Shown: piece by piece, positions 1 to 6,152 of the stretch
Layout: the number at the start of each line of letters is the position of its first letter
Numbering within the stretch: the first letter of the stretch is position 1
NCBI GenBank assembly: GCA_027623585.1
Contig: JAQBVK010000141.1
Coordinates: 1 to 6,488, forward strand
DNA length: 6,488 nt
Direction: 5' to 3'
DNA from: Planctomycetota bacterium
Lineage (GTDB): Bacteria > Planctomycetota > UBA1135
The notes under the pieces: model-generated
The model's database searches: none
Told to the model about the DNA's origin: nothing
The model's input: the letters and a program-made list of their open reading frames with translations, nothing else
Translations under genes and position numbers: made by a program

Positions 1-714
1 GTGGTCGTCTCCTATGGCCAGATCCTTACGCGCCGCTTTCTCGATGCGCCGCGGCTCGGCTGCGTGAACCTGCACGCTTCCTTGCTCCCGCGTTGGCGCG
101 GCGCGAGTCCGGTGCAGGCGGCGATTCTCGCCGGTGACGCGCAGACCGGCGTGTGCATTCAGCGCGTGGTGGAAGCTTTAGATGCCGGCGCCGTGCTCGA
201 CGAGCGCGCGACGGCCATCGGCACGGAAGAGGAGGCGCCGCAGCTCTTCGCGCGCCTCGCCGCGCTCGGCGCGGACTTGTTGGGAGAGTTTCTCGCGAGC
301 CTCGACGGCTCCGCGGCCACGCTCCCCAGCGGACGCGAACAAGACCCGGCGCTCGTCACCCATTGCCGTAAGGTGCGCAAGGAGCATGGTCGGATCGATT
401 GGTCCGCCTCAGCAGAGGAGATCGCGCGGCACGTGCGCGCTTATGCAGGCTGGCCCTGTGCGCACACGACTCTGCCCGAAGGCGAAGTGCTGCGCATCCA
501 TCGCGGGAGCGCCGTCACACGTACCACGCAAGCTGCACCGGGAAGCGTGATCTACGCAGCGGAGGAACTCTTGATCGCTTGCGAAAACGGCACGTATCGC
601 ATTGAGAGTCTCCAGCGCGAGGGGCGCGCTCGACTCTCCGCACTCGAATTCCTGCGCGGGACGCACCTCGACTCGGGCGCGCGCCTCGGCGAGTATCCTG
701 GCACTCCCGCATGA
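1..714 (+). CDS. fmt: Methionyl-tRNA formyltransferase, 3' part (5' end outside window)
   Basis: Fmt transfers a formyl group from 10-formyl-tetrahydrofolate to Met-tRNAi in the cytoplasm, making the initiator fMet-tRNA. The 237 visible residues start inside the N-terminal formyltransferase domain. The motif NLHASLLPRWRGASP (visible residues 23-37) holds the catalytic Asn23 and His25, equivalent to N106 and H108 of the E. coli enzyme. Asp61, in the segment EALDAG, matches E. coli D144. The C-terminal tRNA-binding domain begins near residue 118 (VTHCRKVRKEHGRIDW) and appears complete. Alignment from memory to the 315-residue E. coli protein implies about 83 residues are missing upstream, so the GTG at position 1 is an internal valine and not the start. 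The stop TGA (712-714) overlaps the ATG of the next gene as ATGA. Family assignment is firm; all catalytic residues in view are intact. Confidence 0.95.
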   Translation: MVVSYGQILTRRFLDAPRLGCVNLHASLLPRWRGASPVQAAILAGDAQTGVCIQRVVEALDAGAVLDERATAIGTEEEAPQLFARLAALGADLLGEFLASLDGSAATLPSGREQDPALVTHCRKVRKEHGRIDWSASAEEIARHVRAYAGWPCAHTTLPEGEVLRIHRGSAVTRTTQAAPGSVIYAAEELLIACENGTYRIESLQREGRARLSALEFLRGTHLDSGARLGEYPGTPA

Positions 715-1172
715 AGATGGCCGCCCTGCTTCTGGTGCTCGCGCTGGCCACCGGCGCGGCGGTGTGGGGCTACGTTCAGCACGGCCCGGGCTTCATGCAG
801 GTCGCACTCGGGATCGCCGAGGAGCCGAAGCCGCGCAAGGAATGGACGCCGCCGTCGATGGCCGCTGCTCCGGTCGTCGTCAGCGACAACGTGATGGCGT
901 GGGTGCGCGACGAGCGCTGGGATCGCGGCGTGACCGCGGGCGAAGCGGGCGCGGCGCTGATCGAACTCGCCTACGACGAGCACTTCAACGTGAAGGGCGA
1001 TCCCTTCTTGTTCCGCAATCGCAAGGAAGAAGCGGCGCGTCTGCTGACGGCGGCGATCGCGGATCTCCAAGCGCTTCGCGAGGACTACGCGAAGAACGCA
1101 GCCGCGTGCCTAGACGTGGACCCGCTGGTGCGCAAATACGAGAAGGCGCTCACCAAGACCCCGCGCCGCTGA
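711..1172 (+). CDS. Small membrane-anchored or secreted protein of unknown function
   Basis: A 153-residue protein that I do not recognise. Residues 3-20 form one hydrophobic segment after a short Met-Lys start, so it is either a type II membrane anchor or a Sec signal peptide; no clear cleavage site or lipobox is seen. A proline- and charge-rich linker (about 36-50) follows, and then a soluble, probably helical domain (about 58-150) rich in Glu, Arg and Lys, with one cysteine (Cys133). The bulk would lie outside the cytoplasm. The start ATG at 711 overlaps the fmt stop as ATGA, suggesting translational coupling; a second ATG at 717 is an alternative start two codons later. There is no Shine-Dalgarno-like sequence upstream. 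It ends 5 nt before the next gene. That it is a real gene is supported by the overlap, the sensible N-terminus and the tight packing, since any other frame would leave a hole between fmt and the isomerase gene. Confidence 0.75.
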   Translation: MKMAALLLVLALATGAAVWGYVQHGPGFMQVALGIAEEPKPRKEWTPPSMAAAPVVVSDNVMAWVRDERWDRGVTAGEAGAALIELAYDEHFNVKGDPFLFRNRKEEAARLLTAAIADLQALREDYAKNAAACLDVDPLVRKYEKALTKTPRR

Positions 1173-1177
1173 GCGTG

Positions 1178-1996
1178 ATGGTCCTGCTCGGCTACAACTC
1201 GAACGGCTTCGCGCACCATCGCTTGGAATGGGCGCTGCCCTGGTTGGCCGATCTCGGTTATCAAGCGGTGGCGATCACGCCGGACGTGCCTCATCTGGAT
1301 CCGGAACGCACTTCACCGAGCGAAGTCGCTGCGGTGGGCGCGCTGTGCGCGCGACTCGGCCTGAAGGTCGTGATGGAGAGCGGCGCGCGCTTTTCGCTCG
1401 ACCCGTCGCGCAAGCACCGGCCGAATCTGCTCGAGACGGACAACTCTTGGAGTCTTCGCCTCGACTATCTCATGAAGCTGCTGGAATGGTGCCCGGATCT
1501 GGGCGCGGACACGCTGTCCTTCTGGAGCGGCGCTTTGCCCGATGGCCAGACCGTTGTGGGCGCGCGCGCGCGATTGAGCGCCGCCGCCGATGCTCTGCAC
1601 CCCCTTGCGGAGAAGTTTGGCGTGCGCTTGGCTTTGGAGCCCGAGCCTGGACACTTCGTCGGCACGCTCGATGAGTTTCGAGCGCTGGAAGAGCCGCGCT
1701 TCGGATTGATGCTCGACGTCGGCCATCTGCTCGTGAACGACCGCTACGACCCTGAGTACGCGGTGGCGCAGTTTGCGTCGCAGATCGTGGGGGTGCAGCT
1801 CGACGACATGCGGCGCGGCGTGCACGAGCACCTTGCGCCGGGCGAAGGGGACGTGAATTGGCGCGCGGTCGTGAGCGCCTGCGCGGCGCTGCCGCTTGGC
1901 GTCACGGCCTGCTTCGAACTTTCGCGCGACTCGCACCGCTTCCATCAAACCGCGCCCGCCGCAATCGCTGCATGGCGAGCGGCCGCACGCAGATAA
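1178..1996 (+). CDS. Sugar phosphate isomerase/epimerase-like TIM-barrel protein
   Basis: A 272-residue protein of the xylose-isomerase-like (AP endonuclease 2) TIM-barrel superfamily, cytoplasmic. Barrel-type motifs run in order: a beta-1 segment LLGYNSNGF (3-11), ESGARFSLDP (67-76), DTLSFWSGA (111-119), ALEPEPG (152-158), LMLDVGH (177-183), VQLDDMRRGVHEHL (206-219), GEGDVNW (222-228) and CFELSRDSH (245-253). Glu154, Asp180 and Glu247 sit where tagatose-3-epimerase-type enzymes hold their divalent metal, whose fourth ligand is a beta-7 histidine. Here the residue in the matching VxLDD strand looks like Gln207, though His183, His216 and His218 are nearby. Substrate is unknown; isomerase or epimerase action on a sugar or sugar phosphate is inferred from the family only. 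Similar proteins are, as I recall, found near Ebo-type metabolite-traffic genes, but none of those are here. The start is ATG 1178; an in-frame GTG at 1175 is possible. The gene lies 5 nt after the upstream stop and 7 nt before nhaA. Confidence 0.85.
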   Translation: MVLLGYNSNGFAHHRLEWALPWLADLGYQAVAITPDVPHLDPERTSPSEVAAVGALCARLGLKVVMESGARFSLDPSRKHRPNLLETDNSWSLRLDYLMKLLEWCPDLGADTLSFWSGALPDGQTVVGARARLSAAADALHPLAEKFGVRLALEPEPGHFVGTLDEFRALEEPRFGLMLDVGHLLVNDRYDPEYAVAQFASQIVGVQLDDMRRGVHEHLAPGEGDVNWRAVVSACAALPLGVTACFELSRDSHRFHQTAPAAIAAWRAAARR

Positions 1997-2003
1997 TCGT
2001 GCC

Positions 2004-3308
2004 ATGGCCGCAGCCCCGCGCGACCGGCTCCCGCCGGCTCCGATCGATCGCATCGCCCGGCCGTTTCAGGAATTCCTGCACGTCGAAGCATCGTCGGGCA
2101 TCGTGCTCGGCGCCTGCACGCTGATCGCGCTGGCGTTCGCGAACTCTCCGTGGGCTCCGCATTGGGAAGCCTTTTGGAATACGCGGCTCACGATCGGCGC
2201 CGGCGCGCTGCTGCTCGATTACCCGCTGTGGTACTGGATCAACGACGCCCTGATGGCGGTGTTCTTCTTCGTCGTCGGCCTCGAGATCAAGCGCGAACTC
2301 GTGGTCGGCGAACTGCGCGAACCCTCCTCGCGCGTGCTCCCGGTGGCGGCGGCGATCGGCGGCGCGGTCATCCCTGCGGCGATCTACCTTTTCTTCCAAC
2401 ACGACGGCCCGGCCGCGCGCGGGTGGGGAGTTCCGATGGCGACCGACATCGCCTTCGTGGTCGGCATTCTGGCCTTGTTCGGCAGCCGCGTGCCGTCCGC
2501 GTTGAAGATCTTCATCCTGTCGCTCGCGATCGTGGACGACCTCCTCGCGGTCTCGGTGATCGCGATTTTCTACTCCAGCGGCGCGGACGCGGTGCTGCTC
2601 GGCGGCGCCGCCGGCGGAATGTTCTTGATGTGGATCCTGCAGCGGCTCGGCGTCCGTTCGCTCGGCGTCTACGCTTTGCTCGGCGGAGCGATTTGGTTGC
2701 TCACCCTTAAAGGCGGCGTGCATCCAACGGTGGCCGGGGTCGCGCTCGGATTGCTCGCGCCGGCGCGATCACTGCTAAAGCCGGAGCAAGTGGCGCAGGC
2801 GCTCGAACGCGCCCGTGAGTCCATCCTCGCGGCGCAAGGCAAAGCGCAGGCCGAGTTAGTGGCGCAGACCAGCGAGACTCTGCAAGAAGCGGTTTCTCCC
2901 GCGCGCCGCCTGGAGCACGCGCTGCACCCTTGGGTCGCGTTCGGAATCATGCCGGTGTTCGCGCTCGCCAACGCGGGCGTCAGGTTCTCGCCCGACGCGA
3001 TCACCAGCCCCATCGCGCTCGCGATTGCCTTCGCGTTGGTGGCCGGCAAACCGCTCGGCATTCTCGCAGGCGTTTGGCTGGCGCTCCGCTTGGGCTTGGC
3101 TCGTCTGCCCACTGACGTGAACTGGAAGATGCTGAGCGCCGCCGGCGTACTCTCGGGCATCGGATTCACGATGGCGCTCTTCATTGCCAGCCTCGGGCTG
3201 CCGCCCGACAATCTTGCGCACGGCAAGACCGGCGTTCTGATTGGCTCCGTCGTCGCCGCGGCGTTCGGATCCTTCCTGCTCGCACGCGCGCTGCCTCGAC
3301 ATGAGTGA
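2004..3308 (+). CDS. nhaA: Na+/H+ antiporter NhaA
   Basis: NhaA is an inner-membrane electrogenic exchanger that expels Na+ or Li+ in return for protons and supports salt tolerance and pH homeostasis. The 434-residue product shows the whole family pattern: VEASSGIVLG (27-36), WINDALMAVFFFVVGLEIKRE (78-98, given here as the conserved first cytoplasmic-loop region), ATDIAFVVG (146-154) with Asp148 equal to E. coli D133, LSLAIVDDLLAV (172-183) with the ion-binding pair Asp178-Asp179 (D163-D164), GKPLGI (348-353) with Lys349 (K300), and GIGFTMALFIASL (386-398). It is longer than the 388-residue E. coli protein. Much of the excess is a charged, helix-prone stretch at about 260-300, before RRLEHALHPW, in a predicted cytoplasmic loop, plus a longer N-terminus. 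The start ATG 2004 is chosen because it follows the upstream stop by 7 nt and leads directly into the NhaA N-terminus; a start at 1896 would overlap the isomerase gene by about 100 nt. The end overlaps the next antiporter gene by 8 nt. Confidence 0.96.
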   Translation: MAAAPRDRLPPAPIDRIARPFQEFLHVEASSGIVLGACTLIALAFANSPWAPHWEAFWNTRLTIGAGALLLDYPLWYWINDALMAVFFFVVGLEIKRELVVGELREPSSRVLPVAAAIGGAVIPAAIYLFFQHDGPAARGWGVPMATDIAFVVGILALFGSRVPSALKIFILSLAIVDDLLAVSVIAIFYSSGADAVLLGGAAGGMFLMWILQRLGVRSLGVYALLGGAIWLLTLKGGVHPTVAGVALGLLAPARSLLKPEQVAQALERARESILAAQGKAQAELVAQTSETLQEAVSPARRLEHALHPWVAFGIMPVFALANAGVRFSPDAITSPIALAIAFALVAGKPLGILAGVWLALRLGLARLPTDVNWKMLSAAGVLSGIGFTMALFIASLGLPPDNLAHGKTGVLIGSVVAAAFGSFLLARALPRHE

Positions 3309-5025
3309 GCTCCGCGATCTCGTGATCTTGTTCGCCGTCGCGGTGGCGGTGGTGGTGCTGCTGCATCGCTTGCGCCTTCCTGCGATCGCCGGTTTCTTGG
3401 TGGCGGGCGCGGTGGCCGGTCCGGCGGCTCTCGGGTTGATCCCGGACCGCGAGAACGTGGAACAGCTCGCGGAGCTCGGCGTGATCGCGCTGCTGTTCGG
3501 CATCGGGCTCGAGCTGCCGCTGAGCAAACTGCGCAAGCTTTGGAAGCCGGTCCTGATCGGCGGCGCGCTGCAAGTCGCGTTGACCATGGCCGCGGCGATT
3601 GGAATCTCCCGGCTCGCTGGCCTCGAGTTTCGTCCGGCGGTTCTGATCGGTGCGGTGATCTCGGTGTCGAGCACCGCGATCGTCCTGCGCGCTCTGCAGG
3701 ATCGCGCGCAAGTGGAGTCACCGCACGGGCGCACGACGCTCTCGATCCTCGTATTCCAGGATCTCTGCGTGGTGCCATTGATGATGCTGGTGCCCTTTTT
3801 GGCCGGCGAGGGCGGGGGTGGCAAGGAACTCGGCCTGGCCTTCGCGCGCGCCGGCGGCGTGCTCGTGCTGGTCCTGCTCGGCGGCCGCATCGTGGTGCAG
3901 CGCATCCTGCAAGCCGTAGCGCGCACGCGTCAGCAGAGCCTGTTCGTGCTCACCGTGTTGACGATCTGTCTCGGCACGGCTTGGCTGGCGTCCCAGGCCG
4001 GCGTTTCGCTCGCGCTGGGCGCCTTCCTCGCCGGCATGGTCGTCGCCGACAGCGAATACCGGCACCAAGCGCTTTCCGATCTGATTCCGTTCCGAGAAGC
4101 CTTTACTTCCCTGTTCTTCCTCTCGGTCGGCATGCTCTTGGATCCGCGTGCTCTGTTCGCGGACATCCTTCCGATCGGCGCGATGGTCGGCGGCGTGATT
4201 CTCGGAAAGTTCGTGGTGATGATGGCGCTCTGCGCGCTGCTGCGCATGCCGCTGCGCGTCGCAATCTTTGTGTCCGTGGGTTTGGCGCAGATCGGCGAGT
4301 TTTCCTTCTTGCTGCTCGACGAAGCAGCCGGTTACGACTTGCTTTCACCCGCGGTAGAAGCGCGCCTGCTGGCGACCGCAGTCATCTCGATGCTGCTGAC
4401 GCCTTTCGTGATCGCGCTTGCCCCGTCCCTCACCGAGCTCTTCGCGCGTTCGCGCACGATGCGCCGCCTCTTCTCGCGCCCGGAGCCGATCGAGTCGCGC
4501 GGCACCGCGCAAGATCTCGGCGGGCACGTGGTGATCGCCGGTTACGGATTGACCGGACAGGAACTCGCGCTGGCGCTGCAGCGCTGCCGGGCGCCATTCG
4601 TGATCGTGGATCTGAACCCCGACAATGTGGCGCGGGCGCGCGCCGCAGGGCAGAAGGCCTTGTTCGGCGACATCACCAGCCCGGTCATGCTGGAGAAGCT
4701 CGGCGTGGCGCGGGCGCGCGAACTGGTGATCGCCGTCAACGATCCCAACGCCGCCGAACGCGCGCTGCGCGCGGTGCGCCAAACTGCGCCCGATTTGCGG
4801 GTATTGGTGCGCGTGCCGTTCATCGCCGACGTGGCCGGCATGCGCAGGGCCGGCGCGGACGAAGTCGTGCCGATGGAGCTGGAGAGCGCCGCCGAAGTCA
4901 TCGTGCGCGTGCTGCGTCGCGCCGGCGCGGATGAGGAGCGCGTGGATGCCGCGCTCGCCGATCTGCACGGCCGCCATGGTTGCGAAGAGACTGGCGCTTC
5001 CGCGGATCAGGCGCGCAGAGCCTGA
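3301..5025 (+). CDS. Kef-type (CPA2) cation/proton antiporter with NAD-binding RCK domain
   Basis: A 574-residue inner-membrane monovalent cation/proton antiporter, most like KefB/KefC K+/H+ systems. Residues 1-385 form the multi-span exchanger domain: LRLPAIAGFLVAGAVAGP (24-41), LFGIGLEL (65-72), SVSSTAIVLRALQD (121-134), SILVFQDLCVVPL (148-160) with the buried family Asp154, and SEYRHQALSDLIPFREAF (251-268) leading into LFFLSVGMLLDP (271-282). The cytoplasmic C-terminus holds a TrkA-N/RCK Rossmann fold: HVVIAGYGLTGQ (409-420) carries the GxGxxG nucleotide loop, and Asp437 in VIVDLNP ends strand 2, as expected for NAD(H) binding. There is no TrkA-C domain; only about 50 residues follow. The real ion (K+ or Na+) cannot be read from the sequence. 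The start ATG 3301 lies inside nhaA (8-nt overlap), so translation of the two is probably coupled. The 3' end runs 19 nt into the opposing transsulfuration gene, giving an unusual tail that ends in D-Q-A-R-R-A. Confidence 0.93.
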   Translation: MSELRDLVILFAVAVAVVVLLHRLRLPAIAGFLVAGAVAGPAALGLIPDRENVEQLAELGVIALLFGIGLELPLSKLRKLWKPVLIGGALQVALTMAAAIGISRLAGLEFRPAVLIGAVISVSSTAIVLRALQDRAQVESPHGRTTLSILVFQDLCVVPLMMLVPFLAGEGGGGKELGLAFARAGGVLVLVLLGGRIVVQRILQAVARTRQQSLFVLTVLTICLGTAWLASQAGVSLALGAFLAGMVVADSEYRHQALSDLIPFREAFTSLFFLSVGMLLDPRALFADILPIGAMVGGVILGKFVVMMALCALLRMPLRVAIFVSVGLAQIGEFSFLLLDEAAGYDLLSPAVEARLLATAVISMLLTPFVIALAPSLTELFARSRTMRRLFSRPEPIESRGTAQDLGGHVVIAGYGLTGQELALALQRCRAPFVIVDLNPDNVARARAAGQKALFGDITSPVMLEKLGVARARELVIAVNDPNAAERALRAVRQTAPDLRVLVRVPFIADVAGMRRAGADEVVPMELESAAEVIVRVLRRAGADEERVDAALADLHGRHGCEETGASADQARRA

Positions 5026-5028
5026 TCC
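5004..5028. terminator. Perfect inverted repeat at the convergent gene junction, possible bidirectional terminator
   Basis: The arm GGATCAGGC (5004-5012) is the exact reverse complement of GCCTGATCC (5020-5028), with a 7-nt loop GCGCAGA. The hairpin would form in transcripts from either strand. It sits exactly where the plus-strand antiporter gene and the minus-strand transsulfuration gene overlap, and both stop codons (5023-5025 plus; 5007-5009 minus) lie in the stem and pair with each other. No run of T follows the stem on either strand, so it is not a textbook intrinsic terminator. A transcript-end or RNA-stability role is inferred from position and symmetry only. Confidence 0.45.
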
Positions 5029-6152
5029 AGATCGGCGATCAAATCGTCGGCGTCTTCGATGCCGACCGACATGCGAACCGTGCCGTCCTCGATGCCGAGG
5101 GCGGCGCGGTCCTCGCGCGAGAGCATCGCGTGCGAAGTGACGCACGGGCGCGAGAGCAGAGTCTCGACGCCGCCCAGCGAAGGCGCGACCGCCGGGATGC
5201 GCACGGCGTTGAGGAAGCGTTCGGCCGCGTCCGCGCCGCCGCGCAGGTCGAAGGCGAGCATGCCGCCGAAACCGCACAGCAGTTGTTTGGCGCGCGCGTG
5301 ATCCGGATGGCTCGCGAGGCCCGGGAAGTGAACGCGCGCGACCGCCTCATGGGTGGCGAGGAAGTCGGCGACGCGCAAGGCGTTCGCATTGTGCCGCTCG
5401 ACGCGCACCACCAAGGTCTTGAGCCCGCGTTCGAGCAAGAAGCAAGCGTGGGCGTCGAGCGAAGCGCCCAGGCGCCGGATCACGCGCACCGCCTTGTCCA
5501 TCAGCTCGCGGCGCCCGGCCAGCACTCCGGCGACGAGGTCGCTGTGGCCGTTGAGGTACTTGGTGGCACTGTGATGAACTAAATCGAAGCCATGGGCAAT
5601 CGGCGCAAAATTCACCGGTGACGCAAAGGTGTTGTCCACCAGCGAGACGATGCCGCGTTCGCGGCAGAACTTCGCCACCGCGGGCAGATCGCAGACTCGG
5701 CACAGCGGATTCGAAATCGACTCGACCACGAACACGCGCGTCTCCGGGCGCACGGCGGCGGGCCACGACGCCGGGTCGTGCGCATCCACGAAGTCGACCT
5801 CGATGCCGAAGCGCGGCAACTCCTCGGTGAGCAGCGCGTGGGTGCCGCCGTAGAGGCCGCGCGCCGCGAGCACGCGATCGCCGCGCGCGCACAGCGCCAT
5901 CAGCGCGGCGGTCATCGCCGCCATGCCGGTCGCGCAAACCAGAGCGTCCTCGGCACCTTCGAGCGCGGCGAGGCGCGCGTGCAGTACCGCGTGGTTCGGC
6001 GTGTTCTGGTAGCGGCCGTAGGTGACTTCGGCGAGCCCGTCCGGTCCTTCGAAGGCGAAGGTCGAGGACTGGTAGATCGGTGTTACCACCGCGCCCGAGG
6101 GCGCGGGATTCAACTCGCCTGCGTGGATTGCGCGCGTGGAGAGGCCGCTCAT
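5007..6152 (-). CDS. PLP-dependent transsulfuration enzyme (cystathionine gamma-synthase/lyase type)
   Basis: A complete 381-residue cytoplasmic enzyme of the Cys/Met-metabolism PLP family. Seen in order: STRAIHAG (5-12), TPIYQSSTFAF (24-34), YGRYQNTPN (45-53) whose Tyr45 and Arg47 bind PLP phosphate of the partner subunit, ATGMAAM (74-80), LYGGTH (100-105) with the stacking Tyr101, VDNTFASP (172-179) with Asp173 for the pyridine nitrogen, SATKYLNGHSD (195-205) with the Schiff-base Lys198, and SLGGVETLLSRP (325-336). The length fits cystathionine gamma-synthase, gamma-lyase or beta-lyase and is short for O-acetylhomoserine sulfhydrylase. The Cys typical of methionine gamma-lyase after Tyr-Gly is Gly103 here, arguing against that role. 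Synthase versus lyase cannot be decided, so I give no symbol. The start ATG (6152-6150) overlaps the upstream stop as ATGA and begins directly with the family N-terminus; a start at 6224 would add 24 residues without family resemblance. The 3' end overlaps the opposing antiporter gene by 19 nt. Confidence 0.93.
   Translation of the reverse strand: MSGLSTRAIHAGELNPAPSGAVVTPIYQSSTFAFEGPDGLAEVTYGRYQNTPNHAVLHARLAALEGAEDALVCATGMAAMTAALMALCARGDRVLAARGLYGGTHALLTEELPRFGIEVDFVDAHDPASWPAAVRPETRVFVVESISNPLCRVCDLPAVAKFCRERGIVSLVDNTFASPVNFAPIAHGFDLVHHSATKYLNGHSDLVAGVLAGRRELMDKAVRVIRRLGASLDAHACFLLERGLKTLVVRVERHNANALRVADFLATHEAVARVHFPGLASHPDHARAKQLLCGFGGMLAFDLRGGADAAERFLNAVRIPAVAPSLGGVETLLSRPCVTSHAMLSREDRAALGIEDGTVRMSVGIEDADDLIADLDQALRA

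Noticed and set aside
602..1996. 464-residue open frame covering the isomerase and running upstream through the unknown gene and the end of fmt
   Set aside because: The upstream 192 codons encode Arg/Ser/Gly-rich sequence with no family pattern and lie over two better-supported frames; the conserved protein begins at ATG 1178.
1896..2003. Upstream extension of NhaA
   Set aside because: It overlaps the isomerase gene by about 100 nt and does not look like an NhaA N-terminus; ATG 2004 follows the previous stop by 7 nt.
1971..2006. 6-bp inverted repeat CATGGC/GCCATG that could hide the nhaA start codon
   Set aside because: The stem is short, the loop is 24 nt, and such matches are frequent by chance; no other regulatory sign.
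1313..2053. 246-residue minus-strand frame opposite the isomerase gene
   Set aside because: Arg/Ala/His-rich shadow without recognisable motifs; the plus frame has clear TIM-barrel motifs.
2669..3926. Long minus-strand frames (369 and 356 residues) opposite nhaA and the second antiporter gene
   Set aside because: Low-complexity Arg/Ser/Pro/Ala composition with no motifs; they mirror the GC-rich codons of the true genes.
4627..4720. A 16-bp direct repeat GTGGCGCGGGCGCGCG at 4627-4642 and 4705-4720
   Set aside because: Both copies are in frame and encode V-A-R-A-R within the RCK domain; chance from GC-rich Ala/Arg codons is the simplest explanation.
3540..4934. 464-residue plus-strand frame inside the Kef-type antiporter gene
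   Set aside because: Arg/Gly/Ala-rich shadow of a well-recognised gene, a product of high GC content.
5005..5040. Four GATC sites in 36 bp (5005, 5024, 5030, 5037)
   Set aside because: Explained by Asp-Leu/Ile codon pairs at the conserved end of the transsulfuration enzyme and by the palindrome; GATC is common across this sequence.
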